From NCBI GenBank assembly GCA_041601535.1, contig JBFIHZ010000295.1:1-5278 (forward strand): a stretch of DNA of 5,278 nt. The letters run 5' to 3'. The translations under genes and the position numbers were made by a program. The notes beneath the pieces were generated by a model. It was not told the DNA's origin and ran no database searches. It saw nothing but the letters and a program-made list of their open reading frames with translations. The DNA comes from JBFIHZ01 sp041601535. GTDB lineage: Bacteria; Pseudomonadota; Gammaproteobacteria; Xanthomonadales; SZUA-36. This document shows, one piece after another, positions 1-5,278 of the stretch (its first letter is position 1; every line of letters begins with the position of its first letter).

Positions 1-1700
1 CACCCGCTGCCCTGGCGGCCGAGGATTGGGTGGAGGAAAGCAATTCCATTACCGCCACCGTGATGAATGCACAGGCGGTGTTTCAGCCTGAAACCTTCTC
101 CAGCCTGGGCATTGAAGCCGTGGATGAGGGCATTATGGACCTGAAAGCAGGGGTGTATGATCGCCAGCAACAAAACAACCGGCGCCTGGTGGCCCTGCTT
201 CAAGACCGCAAACGCACCACCGAGAACCCGCGGGTACTGCAGGATATCGACATCCTGATCAAGGCGCTGAATGACGCGCACCGCACGGCCGAACTGAACC
301 ACCAGTATTTGCTGCCGTATTACAACCTGTCGCAGGGGCTGTTTGCCGGATTCCGCAGCCTGCTCGACCCGCGCAACGATCCGCAGCGTTACCCGGCCGC
401 CCTGGCGCGACTGAAAAAGTACACCGGCCAGCAGGACGGCTACCAGCCCATTACCGAGCTGGCCCGGCAACGCACCACCGAGCGCTTTGCCGAGCCCGGT
501 CTGCTGGGACCCTATATTGAGGAACTGGAAAAGGACCTGGAAAACGTCGCGCGCTACCGTGAAGGCCTGCAACAGGTGTTTGCCGAGTCGGGCCTTGAGG
601 GCTGGCAGGACGATCTGGGCCTGCTGAATCAGCAGCTGGATGAGTATGCGCAATTCCTGCGCACCGAGCTTAAGCCGCGCGCACGCAGCGATCATCAACT
701 GCCGGAAGAACTGTATGCGGACAATCTGAAAAACTTCGGTGTGGATGCTGAACCGCGCCAGCTTATCCATATGGCGCAGCTTGGCTTTACCGACCTGCAA
801 ATGCAGATGCAGAGTATCGCGCGGCAGATTGCCGCCAACAACGGCTATGCCTCGGCTGATTACCGCGAGGTGATGAAAGAATTAAACAAGCAGCAGTTGT
901 CGGATGAAGAGGTGTTGCCGTACTACCGCGACCGCCTGCACGACCTGGAAGTCATTATCCGCGACAACCGCATTGTCAGCCTGCCGGATCGTGAAGCGGT
1001 GATCCGCATGGCCACCGAAGCCGAGTCGGCCGCCGTGCCGGCACCGTTTATGAGCCCGCCGCAGCTGATCGGCAATACCGGCCAGCCGGGTGAGTTCGTG
1101 CTGGTGACCAGCAACCCAACGGACGCGAGTGGCGAGGTGATGGATGATTTCGGCAGCAAGGCCTCCACCTGGGCGCTGACCGCCCACGAAGCCCGCCCCG
1201 GCCACGAAATGCAGTTTGCCGCCATGCTGGAAAGCGGTGTATCGGAAGCCCGCGCCATTTATGCCTTCAACAGCGCCAACGTGGAGGGCTGGGGTTTGTA
1301 CGCCGAGGCCATCATGCTGGAATACCTGCCGCTGGAGGGCCAGCTGTTTGGCCTGCGGGCGCGGTTGATACGTGCCGCCCGGGCCTTTCTGGATCCAATG
1401 CTTAACCTGGGCCTGATTGATGCCGACCGGGCGCGGGATTTCCTGGTGAAGGATGTCGGGCTGTCCAAACCCATGGCCGCTTCGGAAGTGGACCGCTATA
1501 CCTTCCGCGCTCCGGGCCAGGCCACTTCGTATTACTACGGCTACATGAACCTGATGGCGCTGCGCGCCGAGGTGGAGCTGCGCATGAGTGAGCGCTTCGA
1601 GCAGCAGGCCTACCACGACTTCCTGCTGGCCCAGGGCCTGTTACCGCCGGATATCCTGCGCCAGGCGGTGCTGACCGAGTTTGTGCCGGCCGCTAACTGA
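1..1700 (+). CDS. DUF885-family putative exported zinc metallopeptidase (5' truncated by window edge)
   Basis: This is the C-terminal 565 residues of a DUF885 (Pfam PF05960) protein; family members are usually about 570-620 residues, so only the extreme N-terminus is missing. The frame is open from base 3 and begins PAALAAEDWVEESNS, which looks like the end of a signal peptide (ALA then AED) followed by the usual mature start, implying export to the periplasm or envelope. The first in-frame start in the window, GTG at 30, falls inside this family-like stretch and is unlikely to be the true start. Counting from that GTG, H386-E387 and H392 lie in HEARPGHEMQ, and E419 lies in VEGWGLYAE. Together these resemble a gluzincin zinc site, with two His, a catalytic Glu and a downstream Glu ligand. 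From family knowledge it is a predicted metallopeptidase or carboxypeptidase; the substrate is unknown. The C-terminal part, with YYYGYMNLMALR and the LPPDILR tail, is also family-like. It is monocistronic here, since the next gene is convergent. Confidence 0.92.
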   Translation, partial: PAALAAEDWVEESNSITATVMNAQAVFQPETFSSLGIEAVDEGIMDLKAGVYDRQQQNNRRLVALLQDRKRTTENPRVLQDIDILIKALNDAHRTAELNHQYLLPYYNLSQGLFAGFRSLLDPRNDPQRYPAALARLKKYTGQQDGYQPITELARQRTTERFAEPGLLGPYIEELEKDLENVARYREGLQQVFAESGLEGWQDDLGLLNQQLDEYAQFLRTELKPRARSDHQLPEELYADNLKNFGVDAEPRQLIHMAQLGFTDLQMQMQSIARQIAANNGYASADYREVMKELNKQQLSDEEVLPYYRDRLHDLEVIIRDNRIVSLPDREAVIRMATEAESAAVPAPFMSPPQLIGNTGQPGEFVLVTSNPTDASGEVMDDFGSKASTWALTAHEARPGHEMQFAAMLESGVSEARAIYAFNSANVEGWGLYAEAIMLEYLPLEGQLFGLRARLIRAARAFLDPMLNLGLIDADRARDFLVKDVGLSKPMAASEVDRYTFRAPGQATSYYYGYMNLMALRAEVELRMSERFEQQAYHDFLLAQGLLPPDILRQAVLTEFVPAAN

Positions 1701-1722
1701 GCCTCGCCAGATCGACGGCGTT

Positions 1723-1752
1723 ACCACCCGGGCCGGCCATGGCCCGGGTGGT
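1723..1752. terminator. Perfect 12-bp inverted repeat between convergent genes, possible bidirectional terminator
   Basis: Bases 1723-1734 (ACCACCCGGGCC) are the exact reverse complement of 1741-1752, with a 6-base loop GGCCAT. Two further pairs form outside one mismatch (1720-1721 with 1754-1755). The repeat lies 22 bases after the DUF885 stop and just beyond the stop of the opposing DoxX gene, where a shared terminator would be expected. Neither strand carries a T-run after the stem, so it is not a classical intrinsic terminator. It may stall polymerase, protect 3' ends, or act with Rho. Confidence 0.5.
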
Positions 1753-1759
1753 CACCCAC

Positions 1760-2179
1760 TCAGGACAGCTTGCGGTCCAGCGACAGCTTACCCCCGCCTT
1801 CCAGCATCAGCGCCAGTGAACAGGCCATCAGCAGCAAGGACCACTGGTAGCCACCCTGGCCAAACATGCCATTGGGCAGATGCACCACGGCCGTGGCCAC
1901 CAGCATGGCAAAGGCCAGGCCTGCAGCCCAGAACCGGGTCAGTATGCCCAGCACCAGGCAGGCCCCGCCGAATACTTCGAAAAAAGCCAGCAGGAAGGCC
2001 GCCACCTCCGGCATGGGTATTCCCTGGCTGGCCAGGAAGGCCGCCGTCCCGGACAAATCACGGTCTCCCACCAGGCCAAATTTGGGCGCACCGTGGCCCA
2101 TAAAGACAACACCGGTTACCACGCGCAGGACAGTAAGACCCCAGCCCGCCCGCGAATGCATCAAACGCCGTACACCCAT
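1760..2179 (-). CDS. DoxX family membrane protein
   Basis: This is a complete 139-residue DoxX-family (PF07681-type) inner-membrane protein of normal length. Four hydrophobic segments are visible, at about residues 13-29, 58-80, 82-100 and 110-127. Family hallmarks are the GHGAPKFG stretch ending the first helix (H29, K33), E68 followed by GG and LGILTRFWAA around residues 68-86, and H100 at the end of helix 3 before a glycine-rich loop. The ATG at 2177-2179 is chosen because GGAGAG lies 5 bases upstream on the coding strand; an internal ATG at codon 7 lacks as good a site. Relatives include the DoxD subunit of archaeal thiosulfate:quinone oxidoreductase and mycobacterial DoxX, which partners superoxide dismutase and a sulfurtransferase. 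No such partner gene is adjacent here, so the role is open. The gene stands alone: its upstream neighbour is divergent and its downstream neighbour convergent. Confidence 0.9.
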   Translation of the reverse strand: MGVRRLMHSRAGWGLTVLRVVTGVVFMGHGAPKFGLVGDRDLSGTAAFLASQGIPMPEVAAFLLAFFEVFGGACLVLGILTRFWAAGLAFAMLVATAVVHLPNGMFGQGGYQWSLLLMACSLALMLEGGGKLSLDRKLS

Positions 2180-2184
2180 AAAAA

Positions 2185-2190
2185 CTCTCC
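2185..2190 (-). promoter_or_regulatory. Ribosome binding site of the DoxX gene
   Basis: On the - strand GGAGAG is followed by five T/A-rich bases and then ATG at 2179. This is a strong Shine-Dalgarno match at acceptable spacing, and it supports the first Met rather than the Met at codon 7. Confidence 0.7.
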
Positions 2191-2215
2191 GATTGAACCG
2201 GGCTTGCAGGGCCCG

Positions 2216-2244
2216 GGTATAGTGGCTTTTCTCCGGACATTGTT
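2216..2244 (-). promoter_or_regulatory. Weak candidate sigma-70 promoter for the DoxX gene
   Basis: On the - strand TATACC (2221 down to 2216) resembles a -10 element and would start transcription near 2209, giving a leader of about 30 bases. The hexamer 17 bases upstream, AACAAT, is a poor -35 match, so an activator might be needed. A small imperfect inverted repeat (2198-2203 with 2211-2216, CCGGGC/GCCCGG) overlaps the presumed start of the leader. This is offered only as the best candidate in the expected place. Confidence 0.3.
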
Positions 2245-2272
2245 TCCCCTGCGTCCAGGGAATTCAACTGCC

Positions 2273-2300
2273 TGTCCGGCCACCCGGTGGCTTGTCCGGC
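2273..2300. repeat. 13-bp dyad flanked by TGTCCGGC direct repeats in the divergent intergenic region
   Basis: TGTCCGGC occurs at 2273-2280 and again at 2293-2300, 20 bases apart. Between them, and sharing two bases with the first copy, is a perfect dyad GCCACC-C-GGTGGC at 2279-2291. A third TGTCCGG lies inverted at 2233-2239, close to the presumed -35 region of the DoxX gene. Placement between divergent genes and roughly two-turn spacing are compatible with an operator, but no regulator family is recognised and chance in GC-rich DNA is possible. Confidence 0.3.
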
Positions 2301-2363
2301 GGCAAATACAGGCTACGCACCGGTCTGCTGCAATTCTGCCCGATTTTTTTCTGTTGCGGGGGG

Positions 2364-2391
2364 TTTCAAACGCGTCAAACTGGCCTATACT
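2364..2391 (+). promoter_or_regulatory. Sigma-70-like promoter for the YgjP-like gene
   Basis: TATACT at 2386-2391 matches five of six -10 bases. TTTCAA at 2364-2369 is a weak -35 with a 16-base spacer. A run of seven T at 2344-2350 falls about 47-53 bases before the predicted start near 2397, where an UP element would sit. The resulting leader of about 30 bases contains the ribosome site of the gene starting at 2427. This arrangement also argues against translation starting farther upstream. Confidence 0.55.
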
Positions 2392-2414
2392 TTTCCGCCT
2401 TGGGTGTGCATGCC

Positions 2415-2418
2415 GGAG
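2415..2418 (+). promoter_or_regulatory. Ribosome binding site deciding the start at 2427
   Basis: GGAG ends 8 bases before the ATG at 2427, an ideal Shine-Dalgarno spacing. It selects this ATG over an in-frame TTG at 2292, which would add 45 residues and lies upstream of the likely promoter. Confidence 0.75.
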
Positions 2419-2426
2419 CCTGCTTT

Positions 2427-3164
2427 ATGCCACTGACGACTGAACGTTTTTGCCTGGATGGCAGAGACATTGATTTCGATTTACAGCGTAAGAAGTCTGT
2501 TCGGCGCAACATCCTGGTGCGCTTTGAGGACAATGGCCGCATGAAGGTTTCCGCCCCATTGCGTGCCAGCCGTAAAAGCGTACACCTGGTGTTGTCCGAC
2601 ATGCACGACCAGATAGTGGAATTGCGCCGCCAGGTGCAGCAGCGTAACCGCGGCGTACCGGCCGTGCGCTACCGCCAGGGCGCCCGGCACATGTTTTTGG
2701 GCCGCAGCTATTACCTGGATATCTGGCGCCATCCGGACAACCGGCCGGAAGTCATCCTGCGCACCGACCGTATCGAAATCCACGTCAATGAAGCCGGCGA
2801 AGAGGCGGTGCGCGAGTTGCTGTGGCGCTGGTACCGCGAACAGGCTCAAACCCATTTTTCAGCACGCATGCAGGCCATTGCGGGCAGCGTGAGCTGGTTG
2901 CGGCATATGCCATTTGAACTGCGGCTGCGGCGCATGAAGCGCAGCTGGGGTACCTGCGCCATCAGTGGCCTTATCACGCTCAACCCCTTGCTGATGAAAG
3001 CACCACCCAAGTACATCGATTACGTCATCGCCCACGAGCTGTGCCACCTGCGCGAACACAACCACAGCGAGGCGTTCTATCGTCTGCTGCAAAAGCTGGT
3101 GCCCAACTGGCAGGTGCTGCGCAGCGCACTGAACGAGCGCTCGCATATCTATTTGCGCTGGTAG
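2427..3164 (+). CDS. YgjP-like (DUF45/SprT-type) zinc metallopeptidase
   Basis: This is a 245-residue cytoplasmic protein of the YgjP-like metallopeptidase family (PF01863, DUF45; often annotated as M48-family or SprT-like), near the usual full-family length of 230-250. The metal site is HELCH, with H203 and H207 as ligands and E204 as catalytic base. The third ligand is probably H213 in the NHSEAFY stretch. Just upstream are the family's W174-G-T-C motif (SWGTC), the GLITLNPLL strand and the P-x-x-Y-I-D-Y-V-I-A-H-E-L run at about 194-205. The N-terminal half (about 10-110) is the usual beta-rich region with the KKSVRRNILVRF and KVSAPLRAS stretches. No signal peptide or membrane segment is seen. 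The catalytic residues are intact, so an active enzyme is expected, but the substrates of bacterial members are not known. The start is fixed by a GGAG site and an upstream promoter. It is transcribed alone, diverging from the DoxX gene and converging on the TonB receptor gene. Confidence 0.93.
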   Translation: MPLTTERFCLDGRDIDFDLQRKKSVRRNILVRFEDNGRMKVSAPLRASRKSVHLVLSDMHDQIVELRRQVQQRNRGVPAVRYRQGARHMFLGRSYYLDIWRHPDNRPEVILRTDRIEIHVNEAGEEAVRELLWRWYREQAQTHFSARMQAIAGSVSWLRHMPFELRLRRMKRSWGTCAISGLITLNPLLMKAPPKYIDYVIAHELCHLREHNHSEAFYRLLQKLVPNWQVLRSALNERSHIYLRW

Positions 3165-3167
3165 TCA

Positions 3168-3201
3168 GGCAGCGCCACCGGGACGCAAGCTGCCGTGGCG
3201 C
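3168..3201. repeat. Overlapping inverted repeats after the YgjP-like gene
   Basis: Two perfect but overlapping stems are possible. GGCAGC (3168-3173) pairs with GCTGCC (3189-3194), and GCGCCAC (3172-3178) pairs with GTGGCGC (3195-3201). They share bases 3172-3173, so they are nearly compatible as a pseudoknot or act as alternatives. The element starts within a few bases of the stop codon at 3162-3164. No T-run follows. Confidence 0.4.
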
Positions 3202-3202
3202 A

Positions 3203-3230
3203 CGCCGGCAGGACCGCAATCCCGCCGGCG
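3203..3230. terminator. 28-base hairpin between convergent genes, possible bidirectional terminator
   Basis: CGCCGGC (3203-3209) pairs perfectly with GCCGGCG (3224-3230). After one mismatch the stem continues with GGA/TCC (3211-3213 with 3220-3222), leaving a 6-base loop. It lies 8 bases beyond the stop codon of the TonB receptor gene and about 40 bases beyond that of the opposing gene. There is no U-tract on either strand, so intrinsic termination is uncertain. Confidence 0.5.
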
Positions 3231-3238
3231 CGCAACGT

Positions 3239-5278
3239 TCAGAACCGGTAAATCGCTTTCAGGTACCAGTAACCGCCGTTAAACCCGAACGGCGCGGCAC
3301 GGCGTGAATAGGTGAACACTCCCGGTGAATCAACAATGCCCGGAATGCTGCCACCGCGCGACTGGCCGATCAGGTTTTTATCCGGCGTGGTGTCGGTAAC
3401 ATTGTTCGCCCCGGCCTGGATGGAAAATCCCGAATCACCGAATACGTATTCCGCCATGATGTCGGGGAACAGCTTGGAGCCAAAGGTCTGGCGGTCGCCA
3501 TTACCTTCTTCCACCGTGTACTTGCCGTAGTAATTCAGCCGCGCCAGGAAGAACCAGTTGTTAAAGGCGTATGAACCGGTCAGCGAAGCACGTTCCTCCG
3601 GCTGCCATTCCTCGATGATGGAACGATCCTGCGAGGTGAAAATCACATCCTCCAGGCCGGCCAGCAGGCCCTGGGTGTTTACCTGGTCGGAAACGTCGGT
3701 GGAAATAAACGCCGCCGAGCCATTCAGCCGGAACAGCCCACCGTTGGCGGTCGGCATGGACCAGCTCATCACCGCTTCCACACCATCGGTGGTGGTTTTA
3801 CCGGCGTTGGTAAAAAATTGCGCAGCGCCGATGCTGTTGGATTCCAGCACATCCCGCACCGCCTGGGGCACAGCCGGATTAGTAGCGGATATCGCGCCGG
3901 AAATTATGATGCGGTCGTCAATGTCCACCTTGAAGTAATCCACCGTGATCGACAGGTTATCGGTTGGATCCCAGATAAAGCCCAGCGAGAAGTTATCCGA
4001 TTGCTCTTCCTGCAGCCGCGGGATGCCCAGCGCCCTGGCTACCGCGCTGTCATTGCGGAAGGTACCGCGCTCTTCCGGCACCAGGCCGGAACTGCCCGGG
4101 CGTGAAACAAACTGCGTGCTGATGCTGTTGAAAAACTGCTGTTGCATGCTGGGGGCGCGGAAACCGGTATTGGCGGCAGCACGCAGCGCAAACTGCTCAC
4201 TGACGTCAAAGCGGCCGCTGACTTTCCAGTTGGTGGTGCTGCCGAAATCGCTGAAATCCTCATGCCGCAATGCCGCGGTAAGCAGCGCCCGGTCGCTGAG
4301 TTGCGATTCCAGGTCCAGGTACAGCGCCCAGCTGTCGCGGTCTTCGTTCACCGCTTCGGTGGGCGAGAACCCGCGAAACACCTGGAAACCGGGCGAATAG
4401 GCCCCGCCGGTTACCGGGTTGATGGCACCTCCGTCCTCGTAGGACACCGGTTCACCGGGCTTGATCTGGTAGCCTTCTTCGCGGTACTCGGCACCCCAGG
4501 CCACGTTTACCGGGATGCTGCCGCCGTCAAACAACCGGCTGGCATCGAAATTAAACGTGGTCTGGTCCAGCGCGAGCTCGCCGGCAAACGCCGTGGTCGG
4601 GCTGCTGGGGCCAAACGAGGCATTGAGCGAATTGCTGATGATAAAAGCGAACTCGTTGTCGCCGTAGCCGCCACTGAGATCAAAACTCCAGCCGCCGGCG
4701 GTTTCCCAGCGATAGCCACCAAACAGGCTGAAGTCATCGATCTCGGAGTTGATCAGCGGCAGGAATCCATCCGGGTAGATTTCCAGCACCGTGCCGGTCG
4801 AATTATTGGCGGTGCGGGTAAAACCGCCGGACTGGTTTTCGCGCGTGGAGTAGGTCAGAAAGCCGTAGACTTCCCCGGCGCCGGCCGTCAGCGCCGCATT
4901 GGCGACGAACGCATGCTGCTCGGAGTCGGCATCGCCGATACGGAAACTGCGGCGGTTAAACGTGGCCTCACGCGGGTCCAGCGTGGTGATGGTGCTGCAA
5001 CCGTAATCGATATTGACGCCATCGGTACAGGGATACTGGCGCGTGCCGTCCAGGCCGGCGCGGTTGGTCGCACCGCGGTCGCGGTACTGGTAGCTGAGGT
5101 TGACAAAGCCTTCACTGCCCAGGCTGAAACCGGAATTCACATTGGCCACCCAGGTCTCGCCATCCCCTTCAAAGGTTTCACCGTATTCCAGGCTGGCTTT
5201 GCCGTCGGTGGCAGAGTCTTTCAGGATGATATTGATCACGCCGGCAATGGCATCCGAGCCATATTGCGCCGCCGCGCC
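3239..5278 (-). CDS. TonB-dependent outer-membrane receptor (N-terminus outside window)
   Basis: These are the C-terminal 679 residues of a TonB-dependent receptor, an outer-membrane active transporter for siderophores, metal complexes, vitamins or glycans powered by TonB-ExbBD. The visible part begins GAAAQYGSDAIAGVINIILK, the typical last motif of the plug domain. The signal peptide, TonB box and most of the plug therefore lie beyond the window, and the in-frame GTG at 5237-5239 is not a start. The rest is a 22-strand-type barrel with alternating aromatic strands, a GFRAPS motif (about 4148-4165), a GANNVTD motif near the end (about 3390-3412) and a terminal aromatic strand ending YRF, the terminal Phe recognised by the Bam assembly machinery. 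Its only two visible cysteines (codons at 5027-5029 and 4997-4999) are 10 residues apart in an early barrel loop. The substrate cannot be told, and no transport partner gene is in the window. The promoter is also outside. Confidence 0.96.
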   Translation of the reverse strand, partial: GAAAQYGSDAIAGVINIILKDSATDGKASLEYGETFEGDGETWVANVNSGFSLGSEGFVNLSYQYRDRGATNRAGLDGTRQYPCTDGVNIDYGCSTITTLDPREATFNRRSFRIGDADSEQHAFVANAALTAGAGEVYGFLTYSTRENQSGGFTRTANNSTGTVLEIYPDGFLPLINSEIDDFSLFGGYRWETAGGWSFDLSGGYGDNEFAFIISNSLNASFGPSSPTTAFAGELALDQTTFNFDASRLFDGGSIPVNVAWGAEYREEGYQIKPGEPVSYEDGGAINPVTGGAYSPGFQVFRGFSPTEAVNEDRDSWALYLDLESQLSDRALLTAALRHEDFSDFGSTTNWKVSGRFDVSEQFALRAAANTGFRAPSMQQQFFNSISTQFVSRPGSSGLVPEERGTFRNDSAVARALGIPRLQEEQSDNFSLGFIWDPTDNLSITVDYFKVDIDDRIIISGAISATNPAVPQAVRDVLESNSIGAAQFFTNAGKTTTDGVEAVMSWSMPTANGGLFRLNGSAAFISTDVSDQVNTQGLLAGLEDVIFTSQDRSIIEEWQPEERASLTGSYAFNNWFFLARLNYYGKYTVEEGNGDRQTFGSKLFPDIMAEYVFGDSGFSIQAGANNVTDTTPDKNLIGQSRGGSIPGIVDSPGVFTYSRRAAPFGFNGGYWYLKAIYRF

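Noticed and set aside
30..32. GTG as the start of the DUF885 gene
   Set aside because: The frame continues upstream to the window edge with residues resembling a signal-peptide end and the family's mature N-terminus, so the start lies outside.
882..1616. Open frame of 244 codons on the - strand inside the DUF885 gene
   Set aside because: It is fully antisense to a well-supported gene, rich in H/Q/G/A as expected for the mirror of GC-rich codons, and has no recognisable domain.
1681..2103. Open frame of 140 codons on the + strand overlapping the DUF885 end
   Set aside because: The Pro/Arg/Ala-rich product is typical of a shadow frame, and the frame runs through the inverted repeat and antisense to the DoxX gene.
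2310..2350. T7 run at 2344-2350 as part of an intrinsic terminator
   Set aside because: No adequate GC stem lies directly before it, and no + strand gene upstream needs a terminator there; it fits better as AT-rich promoter-upstream DNA.
1880..2443. Open frame of 187 codons on the + strand over the DoxX gene and intergenic region
   Set aside because: It lies antisense to the DoxX gene, runs through the promoter of the YgjP-like gene and ends inside its coding region; the product shows no family features.
30..3164. A linked proteolysis system formed by the DUF885 and YgjP-like peptidases
   Set aside because: The two genes are separated by an opposite-strand gene, belong to unrelated families and probably act in different compartments, so adjacency alone is not evidence of a system.
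3041..3307. Open frame of 88 codons on the + strand spanning the convergent gap
   Set aside because: It overlaps the ends of two real genes and the hairpin region, and its composition is that of an out-of-frame read.
3558..4400. Several + strand open frames within the TonB receptor gene
   Set aside because: All are antisense to a strongly supported receptor sequence, and none shows a motif or a convincing ribosome site.
5237..5239. GTG as the start of the TonB receptor gene
   Set aside because: It falls inside the conserved plug motif SDAIAGVINI, and the frame stays open to the window end.

Overview
The window reads as ordinary chromosomal DNA of a GC-rich (by eye about 60% G+C) Gram-negative bacterium, most likely a gammaproteobacterium. 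The main evidence is a long TonB-dependent outer-membrane receptor, which implies an outer membrane and TonB/ExbBD energisation, together with a DUF885 protein that seems to be exported and a DoxX-type small membrane protein. The genus cannot be fixed from the sequence. There are no transposases, integrases, phage genes, CRISPR repeats, tRNAs or rRNAs.

Layout: (1) The + strand from the window start to 1700 holds a DUF885-family putative zinc metallopeptidase, whose true start lies just outside the window. (2) Positions 1760-2179 on the - strand hold a complete DoxX-family four-helix membrane protein, convergent with the first gene; a perfect 12-bp inverted repeat lies between the two stops. 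(3) Positions 2180-2426 form a divergent intergenic region with a clear promoter and ribosome site for the next gene, a weaker candidate promoter for the DoxX gene, and a small cluster of TGTCCGG motifs around a 13-bp dyad. (4) Positions 2427-3164 on the + strand hold a complete YgjP-like (DUF45/SprT-type) zinc metallopeptidase. (5) Positions 3165-3238 are a short convergent gap packed with inverted repeats. (6) The - strand from 3239 to the window end holds the C-terminal 679 residues of a TonB-dependent receptor, whose N-terminus lies beyond the window.

Strands alternate (+, -, +, -), so no two genes here form an operon and no shared pathway is evident. Two genes look like zinc peptidases of unrelated folds; their proximity is probably coincidental. 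I found no convincing undescribed system. The points most worth a second look are the motif cluster in the divergent intergenic region, the unusual residues around the DUF885 metal motif, and the U-tract-less hairpins between the convergent gene pairs.
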